The notes under the pieces are model-generated. The model did no database searches. It had not been told where the DNA came from and saw only the letters and a list, made by a program, of their open reading frames with translations. A program made the translations under genes and the position numbers. DNA of 64,000 bases from Blautia faecis (GTDB taxonomy: Bacteria > Bacillota > Clostridia > Lachnospirales > Lachnospiraceae): positions 1 through 64,000 of the forward strand of contig NZ_JAJCIA010000022.1 in assembly GCF_020554845.1 (NCBI RefSeq). Direction: 5' to 3'. Position 1 is the first letter of the stretch. Every line of letters begins with the position of its first letter. This document shows, piece after piece, positions 1-9,390 of the stretch.

Positions 1-87
1 TTTTAGCAGGATAATATAAATGTGTAATATCTAATCTTAAGTTTATGATGTTGAGTTCAGCTGGTGGTTTCTCTTTGATTTGACAAA

Positions 88-130
88 GGGGCTTGTGATA
101 CCGCTCTAAAGGGTGGCATCACAAGCTCCC
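88..130 (-). terminator. Hairpin downstream of the sensor-GGDEF gene
   Basis: A 9-bp perfect inverted repeat (91-99 pairing with 118-126) lies just past the stop codon of the minus-strand gene ending at 136. On the minus strand it is followed by CCCCTTTGTC, a weak T tract. It probably ends that transcript. Positions 1-87 hold no gene that I can support. Confidence 0.55.
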
Positions 131-135
131 AATTC

Positions 136-2166
136 TCACGCGCCTTCATTATTCGCCCTGCTCACCGACTTCTTCCTATGCTTCTTCGCCTCATAAAGCT
201 GCTGGTCTGCAAGGGAAATCACCTGCTGGATGTCTGTTGAAATATTTGGGCGGAACTCGGCAATTCCAAGGGAAATCTCCACCAGGAAGGGCTTGCCGGA
301 TTTTTCATTAAACAGCTTACATGCCATCTTCACACGCTCCCGGAACTTCTCCCCGAAGTCGGCTTCCTCGCATTCCAGCATGATAATATATTCATCACCG
401 CCCACACGGCCCAGAATATCATTGCTGCGCAGACATCCCTTTAATATTTCGGCAACACTCCTAAGGGCAAAGTTCCCTGCCGGATGCCCCCAGGTGTCGT
501 TAATCTCTTTTAAGTGATCCAGATCACCGTAGATCATATATGCCCGCTGGCCATTCCCAGCCTGGCAAACCCGCCTGGTGTGCTCCATAAACCCGCGCAG
601 ATTCAGAAGTCCGGTCAGCTCATCATACTCGGAAATAATACCAAGAACGCGGTTTTTCTCCTTAATCTCTTCTATATCCCTGGACATCTCCAGCCGTCTG
701 GCCGCCTCTGCCTTGCTTATCTCCAGATAATGCAGGGACAGACCAATCTGCAGGCTAATCACATAGAAGAACGGGAAATCCTCCTGGTCAATGTCACAGG
801 CCAGAAGTCCATACTGCTTCTCCCCGGAAAAAAGAAGAAAGACCATAAACTGGTGGCGCTCTTCGTTCTCCATCAGATCACAGATTCCGTTTTCCTTCAT
901 AACCAGAGGTCTTTCATAAGCCGCCTTGGTAATGATCTTGCCATTCTCATAGCTGGCAGCAAGATGAAGGTTATAAGGGCAGGTCCACTTCCGTTTGCCA
1001 TCGTAGACAATCGGTTCATCCAGAAGAAAAAGATGAGTACATCTTGTATGAAGCTCCCGCATTTTCTCCATAATTTCCTTCAGAAAAGCCTGCTCGTCAT
1101 CCATGCAGTCATTTAAATCCCGGGCAAGAACCGGAATAAACCAGGATTTTCTCTGAAAACTGATCAGCTCCAGCTTCATTCCAGTAATGGTCTTATTCAG
1201 CCTGTGCACCTGGGCGCCAAGCCCCACAGGTGTCTCTTTCTTCGAAACATCCTCTGACACACAGCCGCAGGACTCTCTTTTTACAAAAGAAACCGGCACG
1301 CGTCTGGATACCGCTTCTTTTCCGGGATCTTTTCCATCCAGGCGGTTTACCAGATCGTAGACTGCCATTTTACCCATAAGCTCTCCGTCCTGCTGAATTG
1401 TAGTAAGGGGCGGTTCCATCCCGGATGCACGCTCGCAGTCATCAAATCCGGTAATCATAATATCCTTGCCAACCACAAGCCCACGCTTCTCGCAGACACG
1501 ATAGCCGGCAAAAGCCATCTCATCATTGGCAAATACAATGGCCTGGGCATCCGGGTTGCTATCCAGAAGGTATTCCACCTGTTTGTCCACAAACTCGGAA
1601 TAGTCCCCCTGGGCAATCATTCCATGGGTTACAGGAAGCCCGTATTTCTTCATGGTTTCCAGATAAGCTTCCTTGCGCTCAATGGCATCTGTGTTATGCT
1701 CCGGTCCTGCCATGAACAAGATTCTGGACAGATGATGCTCTTCCACCAGATGAGAAATGACCATCGCAATACCACCTTTGTTGTCACAGATCAGGGAGTG
1801 ACAATTGGGCACATCCACGACTTCTGTAAGAAAAACCGTGGTGATCCCATTATATTTCCGGGCAAATTCGTTGGGATCAACCTCCCGCAGCTGGATTCCC
1901 AGTGTTCCATAATTAATGATCAGACCATCCAGTCCGCCGATCAGGCTGTAGTCATGTATGGTATTAAATTGATAGTCATAGGAATTTTTCTGTTTGCTGC
2001 CCAGGACATCTTCAAAAAAGTCCTTCGTCCGGGTTCCCAGAAAAAAACAGACATTTACATCCAGCTCTGCCGCCGCCTCAGAAATCCCCTTGATATGCTC
2101 TTTTGGAAAATAGGTATGCACTCCTCCGATGAGGACTCCAAGATTATACCTCTTTTTTTCTTCCAT
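136..2166 (-). CDS. LacI-type sugar-binding domain fused to GGDEF diguanylate cyclase
   Basis: The first 300 or so residues form a Peripla_BP_3/LacI-type ligand-binding domain (NLGVLIGGVHTYFP near the N terminus, then a GFDDCERASGMEPPLTTI core typical of such domains), but without the helix-turn-helix DNA-binding head. A linker of about 200 residues follows. The C-terminal 160 residues are a GGDEF domain with DELTGLLNLRGF, DLDHLKEINDTWGH and the active-site loop GRVGGDEY, close enough to GGDEF to be active. There is no signal peptide or membrane segment, so it should sense a cytoplasmic ligand and make c-di-GMP; that function is inferred. The ATG at 2166 is preferred over the GTG at 2172 because AGAGGTG lies about 7 nt before it. 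The gene stands alone, divergent from the glycogen genes. Confidence 0.82.
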   Translation of the reverse strand: MEEKKRYNLGVLIGGVHTYFPKEHIKGISEAAAELDVNVCFFLGTRTKDFFEDVLGSKQKNSYDYQFNTIHDYSLIGGLDGLIINYGTLGIQLREVDPNEFARKYNGITTVFLTEVVDVPNCHSLICDNKGGIAMVISHLVEEHHLSRILFMAGPEHNTDAIERKEAYLETMKKYGLPVTHGMIAQGDYSEFVDKQVEYLLDSNPDAQAIVFANDEMAFAGYRVCEKRGLVVGKDIMITGFDDCERASGMEPPLTTIQQDGELMGKMAVYDLVNRLDGKDPGKEAVSRRVPVSFVKRESCGCVSEDVSKKETPVGLGAQVHRLNKTITGMKLELISFQRKSWFIPVLARDLNDCMDDEQAFLKEIMEKMRELHTRCTHLFLLDEPIVYDGKRKWTCPYNLHLAASYENGKIITKAAYERPLVMKENGICDLMENEERHQFMVFLLFSGEKQYGLLACDIDQEDFPFFYVISLQIGLSLHYLEISKAEAARRLEMSRDIEEIKEKNRVLGIISEYDELTGLLNLRGFMEHTRRVCQAGNGQRAYMIYGDLDHLKEINDTWGHPAGNFALRSVAEILKGCLRSNDILGRVGGDEYIIMLECEEADFGEKFRERVKMACKLFNEKSGKPFLVEISLGIAEFRPNISTDIQQVISLADQQLYEAKKHRKKSVSRANNEGA

Positions 2167-2354
2167 CTTCACACCTCTTGCTGCAAAAATTTGATATTTT
2201 TTCTTTCTCCTTCATATCGCACTTCATCTGTTTTTCACGTTCTTTTTTATCCAAAATCAGCTTTTGGCTTTCGTCTATTATAACAATGTTTCCTATAGCA
2301 TGTAAAGTCGCTTTTGTGAACTTTCGCTAAATATGTGAATATTTGAGTCCTTCA

Positions 2355-2383
2355 TTGCAGTGCAGATTTTTTTCTGGTATACT
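2355..2383 (+). promoter_or_regulatory. Predicted sigma-A promoter for the 76-residue ORF
   Basis: TTGCAG (2355-2360) and TATACT (2378-2383) are separated by 17 bp. Transcription would start near 2390 and run through the palindromic repeat at 2467-2541 before reaching the small gene at 2566. The stretch 2173-2354 contains no gene and must hold the minus-strand promoter of the sensor-GGDEF gene, which I could not place with confidence. Confidence 0.55.
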
Positions 2384-2466
2384 TTAGGCATCAAGCGCAC
2401 ATCTGCAAATTAAAGCAGTAAAGAATTGGACTTTATCGGTTATAGAGGGAACCGTTTTCATCGTCC

Positions 2467-2541
2467 CAGAGCATGTTTGAAAAAGGCTTTCTGCAAGATG
2501 TGCGTCACAATTTGCGGGAACAATTTTCCAAACACACTCTG
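2467..2541 (+). repeat. Family A palindromic repeat, 75-bp form
   Basis: This 75-bp element begins CAGAGCATGTTTGAAAAA and ends TTTTCCAAACACACTCTG, so its ends are imperfect inverted repeats. The interior GGCTTTCTGCAAGATGTGCG is shared with copies at 28467, 30351 and 61824. It occupies the 5' untranslated region of the small gene at 2566. An open reading frame passes through it in frame with that gene, but the strong ribosome site lies after it, so the element is probably not translated. Confidence 0.8.
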
Positions 2542-2565
2542 GCGCTTGATAGGAAGGATAAAAAA

Positions 2566-2796
2566 ATGGCAATTAACCCCATGAAATTACTTGAACTTAA
2601 GAACCTGTGGAACGCTTTTACAAGGCGTCACCCGAAATTCCCACAATTTATTTCCGCCGTACAGCAGGCCGGCATTTCCGAAGGAACCGTGATCGAAGTT
2701 CAGATCACCACACCAGATGGCAGAACTTTCACTTCCAACCTGAAGGTACAGCAGGAAGACATCGAAGCTGTGAAAAGTCTACAGAATTACCAGTAA
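2566..2796 (+). CDS. Small conserved hypothetical protein (76 aa)
   Basis: AGGAAGGA ends 7 nt before the ATG at 2566, which fixes this start rather than the upstream in-frame ATG at 2473 that would translate a repeat element. The 76 residues are hydrophilic: a basic amphipathic stretch (LKNLWNAFTRRHPKFPQF), then a segment likely to form beta strands (GTVIEVQITTPDGRTFTSNL) and a short acidic tail. There is no signal peptide, membrane segment or metal motif. It sits upstream of glgC on the same strand, with a separate promoter in between. I do not recognise a characterised family. The compact alpha-beta pattern suggests a folded small protein. Confidence 0.72.
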   Translation: MAINPMKLLELKNLWNAFTRRHPKFPQFISAVQQAGISEGTVIEVQITTPDGRTFTSNLKVQQEDIEAVKSLQNYQ

Positions 2797-2846
2797 ATAT
2801 TTAGCTAAATTTCATCTGGATTTTACAATATTTTTGCACAAAAAAA

Positions 2847-2875
2847 TTGTATTTTTATTGAAAATATTGTATAAT
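2847..2875 (+). promoter_or_regulatory. Predicted promoter of glgCD
   Basis: TTGTAT (2847-2852) is followed after 17 bp by a consensus TATAAT (2870-2875). The leader of about 70 nt to the glgC ATG has no obvious riboswitch. GTGAGG just before the start acts as the ribosome site. Confidence 0.6.
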
Positions 2876-2951
2876 ATGGCTTAAAGCATTCCTGTTTGCA
2901 GATACATTTCCGCGAACAGCAGCCTTAAAGAAATGAAAGTGAGGGTTCACC

Positions 2952-4094
2952 ATGAAACAGAACAGTATGTTAGCAATGATTCTGGCTGGCGGCCGTGGCA
3001 GCCGTCTTCACGATCTTACCAACAAAGTGGCTAAACCGGCAGTTTCCTACGGCGGTAAATACCGTATCATTGATTTCCCCCTCAGTAACTGTGCCAACAG
3101 TGGCATCGATGTAGTAGGCGTACTGACACAGTATGAGTCAGTTGAGCTGAACAGTTATGTTGCAGCCGGCGGACGTTGGGGACTGGATTCCAAGGACAGC
3201 GGTGTATATGTACTTCCGCCTCGTGAGAAAGCAGACACCGGACTCGACGTATATCGCGGAACAGCCGACGCGATTTCCCAGAACATTGATTTTATAGATC
3301 AGTATGATCCGGAATACCTTCTGGTACTTTCCGGTGACCACATTTATAAAATGAATTATGACAAGATGCTTGCCTTCCATAAAGAGAGACAGGCCGATGC
3401 TACCATCGCCGTTATCGAGGTTCCTCTTAAGGAAGCCAGCCGTTTCGGTATTATGAACACTGACGGCGAGACAGACCGTATCACCGAGTTTGTTGAGAAG
3501 CCGCCGGTACCTGAGAGCAATCTTGCCTCTATGGGTATCTATATTTTTAACTGGAAGCTTCTTCGCAAGCTGCTTCTTGCAGATATGAAGAACCCGGATT
3601 CCAACCATGACTTTGGCAAGGACATCATCCCTACTCTTCTTGGCGATGAGAAACGTCTTTTCGCTTACCGTTTCAAGGGCTACTGGAAGGATGTTGGAAC
3701 CATAGATTCTCTCTGGGAAGCAAATATGGATCTTCTCAGCCCGGATAATGAGCTGGATTTAAGCGACCTTACCTGGAAAATTTACACCGAAGATGTAACC
3801 GCACTTCCGCAGTATATTGGCACAGAGGCCAGGATCCAGAACGCTTACATAACCCAGGGCTGTGTAATTGAAGGCGAGGTTACCAATTCCGTAGTCTTTA
3901 CCGGAGCTAAGGTAAGACCAGGTGCAAAGGTAATTGACAGTGTACTTATGCCGGGTGCCATTGTGGAGGATGGTGCTGTCGTAATACGTGCCCTTGTTGC
4001 CAATGGCGTAAACATCGGCAAGGGTGCTCTTGTAGGAAGTGCTGACAGTGAGCACATCGAGCTGATCGCGAGACGAGTAAAGGGGGCCGAATAA
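2952..4094 (+). CDS. glgC: Glucose-1-phosphate adenylyltransferase (ADP-glucose pyrophosphorylase), catalytic subunit
   Basis: GlgC makes ADP-glucose from glucose-1-phosphate and ATP, the committed step of bacterial glycogen synthesis. The 380 residues match the usual length. The nucleotidyltransferase motif [11 protein letters not shown] is intact at the N terminus, followed by GTADAISQN, the [10 protein letters not shown] metal-site region and FVEKPP of the sugar-phosphate pocket. A left-handed beta-helix domain of hexapeptide repeats fills the last 90 or so residues. The stop codon is 1 nt from the ATG of glgD, so the two are co-transcribed. In Firmicutes GlgC normally pairs with GlgD. Confidence 0.96.
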   Translation: MKQNSMLAMILAGGRGSRLHDLTNKVAKPAVSYGGKYRIIDFPLSNCANSGIDVVGVLTQYESVELNSYVAAGGRWGLDSKDSGVYVLPPREKADTGLDVYRGTADAISQNIDFIDQYDPEYLLVLSGDHIYKMNYDKMLAFHKERQADATIAVIEVPLKEASRFGIMNTDGETDRITEFVEKPPVPESNLASMGIYIFNWKLLRKLLLADMKNPDSNHDFGKDIIPTLLGDEKRLFAYRFKGYWKDVGTIDSLWEANMDLLSPDNELDLSDLTWKIYTEDVTALPQYIGTEARIQNAYITQGCVIEGEVTNSVVFTGAKVRPGAKVIDSVLMPGAIVEDGAVVIRALVANGVNIGKGALVGSADSEHIELIARRVKGAE

Positions 4095-4095
4095 T

Positions 4096-5211
4096 ATGTA
4101 TAAAGCATTTGGAATTGTAAACTCATCATCCAGAAACATCCGTGTAGAGGGACTTGAGGACTACCGTCCAATCGGAGCTTTCTCATTCCTGGGCAGATAT
4201 CGTATGGTCGACTTCCCGATTTCCAACCTGAGTAACAGCGGCATTGACCGCATTCAGGTCTACGTGAAAGAGAAACCAAGAACTCTGGTTTCCCATATCG
4301 GCACCGGACGTCATTATAACATTAACTCAAAGAGCGGACGGCTGCAGGTTCTTTTCACTGACAGCGACCAGAGAAACAATATCTATAACACCGATATTGC
4401 TTCCTATTACGAAAATATGGAATGCATCGAAGAAATGCATCATCCATATGTAGTAATCACACCAGATTACATGGTTTATACTGCTGATTTTTCCAAGCTG
4501 ATCGAGCAGCATATCCAGTCTGAGGCTGACATTACCCTGTTTTATCACGCAGTAGACAATGCGAAGGATGCTTATCTGAACTGTAATATCCTGAATCTGA
4601 ACAAGCAGAAGGGTGTGCTCTCCATTGAGCCAAACCACGGAAATGCCAAGAACCGCAATATTTTCATGGACACTTACATTATGAAGAAGGATCTGTTTAT
4701 CGAGCTGATCCGCAAGGCAAAGGCAATTTCTTCAGCCTTTACTCTTGCAGACATTATCAATGAGCTGCATAATGAGCTGGATGTAAGAGGAGTTTCCCAC
4801 CGCGGCTTCTTCGCTTCCATCACAGATTTCCAGAGCTATTACAACGCCAATATGGATCTGATCGATATCAAGGCTGCACAGACACTTTTCGATCCGGAAT
4901 GGCCAATTTATACCCGTACCAATGATTCCTGTCCGACTCACTATTATGAAACCGCCCAGATCCGCAACTCTGTCGTTTCCAACGGCTGTCAGGTGGAGGG
5001 AACCATTGAGAATTCCATTCTCGGCCGTGGCTGCATTATTCACAAGAATGCCGTGATCAAAAACAGTGTAGTTCTTTCCGGTGCTGAAATTGGTGAGGGC
5101 GTACATGTAGAGAATCAGGTAGTAGACAAGATGGTCAAAATCCTTCATGTGAAGGAGGTTGTCTCAGATCCGGCACTTCCTGGATACATTAAGAGAAGAG
5201 ATATTCTGTAA
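4096..5211 (+). CDS. glgD: GlgD, non-catalytic subunit of ADP-glucose pyrophosphorylase
   Basis: This 371-residue paralogue of GlgC lacks the GGxGxRL nucleotide-binding loop: the equivalent region reads GIVNSSSRNIRVEGLEDYRP, while LGRYRMVDFPISNLSNSGID is kept. That is the signature of GlgD, the regulatory/accessory subunit described for Gram-positive GlgCD complexes. The C terminus again carries left-handed beta-helix repeats (VVSNGCQVEGTIENSILGRG). It follows glgC after 1 nt and ends before a strong terminator, so glgCD forms a two-gene operon. The remaining glycogen genes (synthase, branching enzyme, phosphorylase) are not in the window. Confidence 0.94.
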   Translation: MYKAFGIVNSSSRNIRVEGLEDYRPIGAFSFLGRYRMVDFPISNLSNSGIDRIQVYVKEKPRTLVSHIGTGRHYNINSKSGRLQVLFTDSDQRNNIYNTDIASYYENMECIEEMHHPYVVITPDYMVYTADFSKLIEQHIQSEADITLFYHAVDNAKDAYLNCNILNLNKQKGVLSIEPNHGNAKNRNIFMDTYIMKKDLFIELIRKAKAISSAFTLADIINELHNELDVRGVSHRGFFASITDFQSYYNANMDLIDIKAAQTLFDPEWPIYTRTNDSCPTHYYETAQIRNSVVSNGCQVEGTIENSILGRGCIIHKNAVIKNSVVLSGAEIGEGVHVENQVVDKMVKILHVKEVVSDPALPGYIKRRDIL

Positions 5212-5221
5212 ATATTGCATT

Positions 5222-5252
5222 CCAGAACCTGTTTGAAAAATCAAACACACTT
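5222..5252 (+). repeat. Collapsed family A remnant
   Basis: CAGAACCTGTTTGAAAAATC runs directly into AAACACACTT: the left and right arms of a family A element abutted with no interior. It lies between the glgD stop and the terminator at 5263. Confidence 0.55.
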
Positions 5253-5262
5253 AGGAAAAACA

Positions 5263-5295
5263 AAAGTCCCGAGCGGTTTTGCCCGCCGGGACTTT
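5263..5295. terminator. Bidirectional terminator between glgD and the HD-GYP gene
   Basis: AAAGTCCC (5263-5270) pairs with GGGACTTT (5288-5295), and the stem extends inward through GCGG/CCGC. A runs on one side and T runs on the other allow it to end both convergent transcripts. Confidence 0.9.
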
Positions 5296-5299
5296 CTTC

Positions 5300-7726
5300 T
5301 TATATTCTTACCTGCTCCAGCATTTCCTCTACCCTGCCTGGTATACTGGTACCGGCAGTAACAAGCTTCAGCTGCACTCCAGGCAGCTCCGGAAATCTCA
5401 GGGCCTCTACTCTTCTGCACATTTCCTTCTGGATTTCGGAAAGCTCCTCTTCCGTAGCCTTAAAAAATACTGTCACAAAATCATCGCCGGAATATCTGAG
5501 CACATCGCCTTTACCAGCCGCAACATCCCGAAGCACACCTGCAACCTGGCGCAGCACATCATCTCCAGCCTGATGTCCGAAATTCTCATTGATCCTTTTA
5601 AAGTTCTTAATATCCGCAAACATAAGAGCTGCTGCATTGTCCATTTTGCTCAGCTTCTCCACATAATAGCGTTTATTATAAACTCCGGTTACCGGGTCTA
5701 TATAAACCTTCTCCTTATGAATCCTTACAGATGACAAGATCTCATCCCTGGAATACCCATCGGGCATAAAATCACCATCTATCCTGGAAGCCATCTCCAG
5801 ACAGCAGGGCTTCCTATCAATCTCCACATACATGGATACCACCTGATACGGATCCTCCCCTGCAACCTCAAGCTTTGTCATGCGCTTCCCGGTCTGCATG
5901 CTGAGTCTGGAAATACAGTTGCTGCATTTTTCCAGGCAATTCCATATGTCTGAGCAGGCAGTTTCACTCTCCCACATTTTTCCGTCTTTTTCTATATGGA
6001 TAACCTTATTCGTTATAGGATCTACATATCGGACCAGATCATAGGGTATCTGCAGGTACTGAAGCAGAAGCCACGCTTCCGTTCCATCTGTAGAGAAGCC
6101 GCATTTCTTAAACCGGTCATAAAAACCGGAAAATTCTGCGCTGCGGTCTTTTTCCAGGACTTTCAAACCTTCCTCCCGGACGTTTTCCATAACCATATAA
6201 TCATCCGTAATATCTGTCAGCTTTCCAACAACGCCTGTATAGCCTTTTTCAGCACCATCAGTCCAGATCACCCTGCATTGGCACCGGTAGTGGCAGGGAT
6301 TTTTTCCATCTGTGAGCAAAAGATTGCTTGTCACGTCCGGTGTTTCCCGGGTGGCCTGGGTAATCTTCCGGATAAGCCGTTTCAGGGATTGCTCCTCCAC
6401 AAGATCTTTCAGCACTCCGCTCTGCAATGGAGAAAATGAAGGTTCTGTAATCCCGCTTCGTTTACAGCCAGCCTGGTTAAAGGTGAGTAGCGGCGGTGAA
6501 ATGGTATAAGTAAAAACAATATTTCTGCTGCCCTCCGCCAGGAAATTATAGCGCATTCTCTCAAATTCCAGCTGCTGCACAATTTTCTCTGAGGAATCCA
6601 TCTCAAAATCGTGAAATCTGCTAGCAATATCAGAAAGGTCTGTCTGTTCATACCTTTCCTTGGATTTATAGCCCATTTTTTTCTTCAGGGAAGAAGAAAT
6701 ATCCAGAAGGCACTCCAGCATCAACGGATTAAATGCACCGCACTGTCCTGCCAGTATCATCTCGATGGCCTTCTCATGGGAATAAGCATCTTTATAGCAT
6801 CTCTCACTGGTCAATGCGTCATATACGTCAGCTAACGCCACAACCTGTGCTGAAACAGGGATTTCTTCCCCTTTTAATCCATCCGGATATCCGCCTCCAT
6901 CGTAGCGTTCATGATGCCAGCGGCAGATCTCGTATGCAGTCTTGACAAGAGGCTCCTCCTTCTGGTCAAGCGGCAGTTCTGACAGCATATTGGCTCCTGC
7001 CATGGAATGTCCCTTTATTACTGCAAATTCTTCGGCTGTAAGTCTGCCTGGCTTATTCAGGATTTCATCCGGAATACTGATCTTGCCAATGTCATGAAGC
7101 GCAGAGGCTGTGGTAATCATCCGGATCTGCTCCTTGCTCAGGGCATATCTGTTATTTTCCTTCTGAACCAGCTGGCGAAGGAGCATTTCTGTGATTGTCT
7201 GAATGTGCAGCACATGAAGTCCGCTCTCCCCATTGCGGAACTCCACTATATGAGAGAGGATATTGATCATCAGCTTGCTGCTTTTTTCTCTCTCGTAAAT
7301 CTGATTGGAAACAATACTGGTCATTCGGCGCTGCTTGGCTCCAAGAAGTATGGCATTGGCCGAACGGCGTAATACCATATTTGCATCAAAGGGCTTTCCG
7401 ATAAAATCAGTGGCGCCCAGATCATACCCACGTTTTATGTAAATAGGTGAATTTTCTGACGAAATAATCACAACCGGAATAGCATCAATCCAGTGTTCTT
7501 TATTCATATAAGAAAGAACCTCGAAACCATCCATGTGGGGCATAACAATATCCAGAAGAAGCAGGGAAATCTCCTCGGCCTGTCTCTGAAGGCAGTCAAC
7601 TGCCTGCACACCGTCGTTCACCTGTATGATATCATATTCCTCTTCCAGAATTGCAGCTAAAAGTTCGCGGTTCATTTCTGAATCATCCGCTATAAGAATC
7701 TTTTGTTTAGTTATAACTTCACTCAT
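5300..7726 (-). CDS. Response regulator with HD-GYP phosphodiesterase and degenerate GGDEF domain
   Basis: An 808-residue multidomain protein. Residues 8-125 are a receiver domain with phosphoacceptor D59 in LLLLDIVMPHMDGF. Residues 150-345 or so are an HD-GYP domain with LHDIGK and HHERYDGGGYPDGLKG, all expected metal ligands present; such domains hydrolyse c-di-GMP. A PAS-like region and linker follow. The last 160 residues are GGDEF-like, but the active loop reads RYSGDDF, so cyclase activity is doubtful and a GTP-binding or regulatory role is possible. No membrane segment is present. No histidine kinase is adjacent. GAGGG lies before the ATG. The promoter is probably at 8001-8029. Confidence 0.9.
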   Translation of the reverse strand: MSEVITKQKILIADDSEMNRELLAAILEEEYDIIQVNDGVQAVDCLQRQAEEISLLLLDIVMPHMDGFEVLSYMNKEHWIDAIPVVIISSENSPIYIKRGYDLGATDFIGKPFDANMVLRRSANAILLGAKQRRMTSIVSNQIYEREKSSKLMINILSHIVEFRNGESGLHVLHIQTITEMLLRQLVQKENNRYALSKEQIRMITTASALHDIGKISIPDEILNKPGRLTAEEFAVIKGHSMAGANMLSELPLDQKEEPLVKTAYEICRWHHERYDGGGYPDGLKGEEIPVSAQVVALADVYDALTSERCYKDAYSHEKAIEMILAGQCGAFNPLMLECLLDISSSLKKKMGYKSKERYEQTDLSDIASRFHDFEMDSSEKIVQQLEFERMRYNFLAEGSRNIVFTYTISPPLLTFNQAGCKRSGITEPSFSPLQSGVLKDLVEEQSLKRLIRKITQATRETPDVTSNLLLTDGKNPCHYRCQCRVIWTDGAEKGYTGVVGKLTDITDDYMVMENVREEGLKVLEKDRSAEFSGFYDRFKKCGFSTDGTEAWLLLQYLQIPYDLVRYVDPITNKVIHIEKDGKMWESETACSDIWNCLEKCSNCISRLSMQTGKRMTKLEVAGEDPYQVVSMYVEIDRKPCCLEMASRIDGDFMPDGYSRDEILSSVRIHKEKVYIDPVTGVYNKRYYVEKLSKMDNAAALMFADIKNFKRINENFGHQAGDDVLRQVAGVLRDVAAGKGDVLRYSGDDFVTVFFKATEEELSEIQKEMCRRVEALRFPELPGVQLKLVTAGTSIPGRVEEMLEQVRI

Positions 7727-8000
7727 TTTATAATTTCCCTCGCTGGTGCAGGTACCCCCCCACGCCAGTTTCCGTTTTACTGTTAAGCTGACAGCTTTTA
7801 TAATATGGGTGCTATCATGTCCTGATATTTCTGTCGTTTCATGTGAATTTTTCTTCGGTCTGAAATTCTTAAAATTTGTTTTGGAAATTTCAACAGAACT
7901 GTCAAGATTTAATTATCGCAGTGCAGGTATCAGAAAGCTATCGTTCGCGGACTGGTCAATAGCTGCCTAAGTTCTTTCCGATCCTAACTTTACCTATATG

Positions 8001-8029
8001 AGTTTAACAGTCCGCCGCATGAATGTCAA
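8001..8029 (-). promoter_or_regulatory. Predicted promoter for the HD-GYP gene, with a motif shared with the GH2 promoter
   Basis: Minus-strand TTGACA (8024-8029) and TAAACT (8001-8006) are 17 bp apart. The surrounding GGTTGACATT-N8-GGACTGTTAAA is also found with identical spacing before the GH2 gene at 16904-16932. The untranslated leader to 7726 would be about 265 nt. The rest of 7727-8131 shows no gene. Confidence 0.5.
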
Positions 8030-8057
8030 CCATCTATAACTTTTTTTGTCCAGAGGA

Positions 8058-8086
8058 TTTACACAGCTTTGAAATACCGTTACAAT
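8058..8086 (+). promoter_or_regulatory. Predicted promoter of the fliB-like gene
   Basis: TTTACA (8058-8063) and TACAAT (8081-8086) are 17 bp apart. AGGAGG lies at about 8121, 6-7 nt before the ATG at 8132. Confidence 0.55.
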
Positions 8087-8131
8087 AGTTGTATTTGAAA
8101 TATACTGATCACTGTTACCAGGAGGTTTTTT

Positions 8132-9298
8132 ATGGAGATTACAAGACCTGATTATTATAAAGAGTTTTCCTGTATTGCAGGTGCCTGTCCCGACACCTGC
8201 TGTGCCGGCTGGCAGATCGTCATTGACGACAAAAGCCTGAAAAAATATAAGCGTGTGAAGGGTACTTTCCGGAATCGCCTTCATAATGATATTGACTGAA
8301 AGGAGAAGGTTTTCCGTCAGTATGAGAAGCGGTGTGCATTTTTAAATGAGGACAGCCTTTGCGACATCTACAGCGAGGTTGGAAAACGAATGCTTTGCGA
8401 CACCTGTCGGAAATATCCGCGGCACATCGAAGAATTTGAAGGTCTGCGGGAATATTCCCTGTCTCTTTCCTGTCCGGAGGCAGCCAAGATTCTGCTTGGC
8501 AGAAGGGAAAAGGTAACCTTCCAGACAGCGGAGGTTCCCTCCCCGGAAGAAACTTATGATGATTTTGACTATATGCTTTTCACTGCCCTTGAAGATACCA
8601 GGGAATACTTTCTTGAGGTGCTGCAGAACCGGCAGATTCCCATGCGGCTTCGTATGTGGAAAATACTGGCTGCAGCCAGTGATTTCCAGCGCTGTGCAGA
8701 CCGGAACCAGCTTTTCAAATGGGAAGAGATCCGGGAGCGCCATAAAGCCTCTGCATATGGCGAAGCCTTTACTTCCAAGGTGCAGAAGCATATGAATAAA
8801 AAGGCTGCGCCAGATGAACTTCTGAAGACCATGTGGAAGGCGGTTGTTCCCAAAATGGAGGTTCTCAGACCGGACTGGCAGGAATTTCTGAAAAAAAATT
8901 TACAGGCGCTTTATAGCAGTGCAGAGTCTTCCGGTGTCTCCCCCGCTTCTGTTTACTCTCAGAACCGGGCTGATTTCGAAAAGGCTTACCCAGACTGGAA
9001 TATTCAGGAAGAGCAGCTGCTTGTGTATTGGATTTACACATATTTCTGCGGTGCTGTTTACGACGGCGAAATTTTCGCAAAGGTAAAAATGGCTGTGGTC
9101 TGTACCCTGCTGATTCATGAGCTGGATATGGGCGCTTACCTGAAAAATGGACGGGTGTTCTGTCTGGAAGACCAGATAGATATTTGCTACCGTTTCTCCA
9201 GAGAGCTGGAGCATTCAGATCTGAACCTGAATGCGTTTGAAGATTTACTTGCTGCTGATAAGCTGTTTGCTCTGGAAAACATGCTGAAAATCTGTTAA
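8132..9298 (+). pseudogene. fliB: FliB-like lysine N-methylase gene interrupted by one in-frame TGA
   Basis: The frame opens at ATG 8132 behind an AGGAGG site and reads MEITRPDYYKEFSCIAGACP, DTCCAGW and so on to a TGA at 8297-8299 (codon 56). It then continues in the same frame for 333 more codons to 9298. The two halves together give 388 residues, the usual size of the FliB/YkgJ-like cysteine-rich family, with the expected CxxxCP..CC cluster in the first part and CAFLNEDSLC plus CDTCRKYPRH in the second. FliB methylates lysines of flagellin using an Fe-S cluster. TGA probably replaces a TGG tryptophan: the context is NDID-stop-KEKVFRQYEKR. It may be a real nonsense mutation, a sequence error or, less likely, recoding. 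No flagellar genes are nearby. Confidence 0.75.
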
Positions 9299-9390
9299 AA
9301 CGAAATTTACGAAAATAAGACTGCACTTCATCATATGTGCTATAATACAGCTAAAATTTTCGTTTGCAACTACAAAGGAGGAATCCTGCC

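Noticed and set aside
2473..2565. N-terminal extension of the 76-residue protein (start at 2473)
   Set aside because: The added 31 residues translate a family A repeat, and the strong ribosome site lies downstream of them at 2551-2558.
8290..8340. Selenocysteine recoding at the fliB TGA
   Set aside because: No convincing bSECIS-type hairpin follows, and the site does not align with the family's cysteine motifs; a nonsense change from TGG is simpler.
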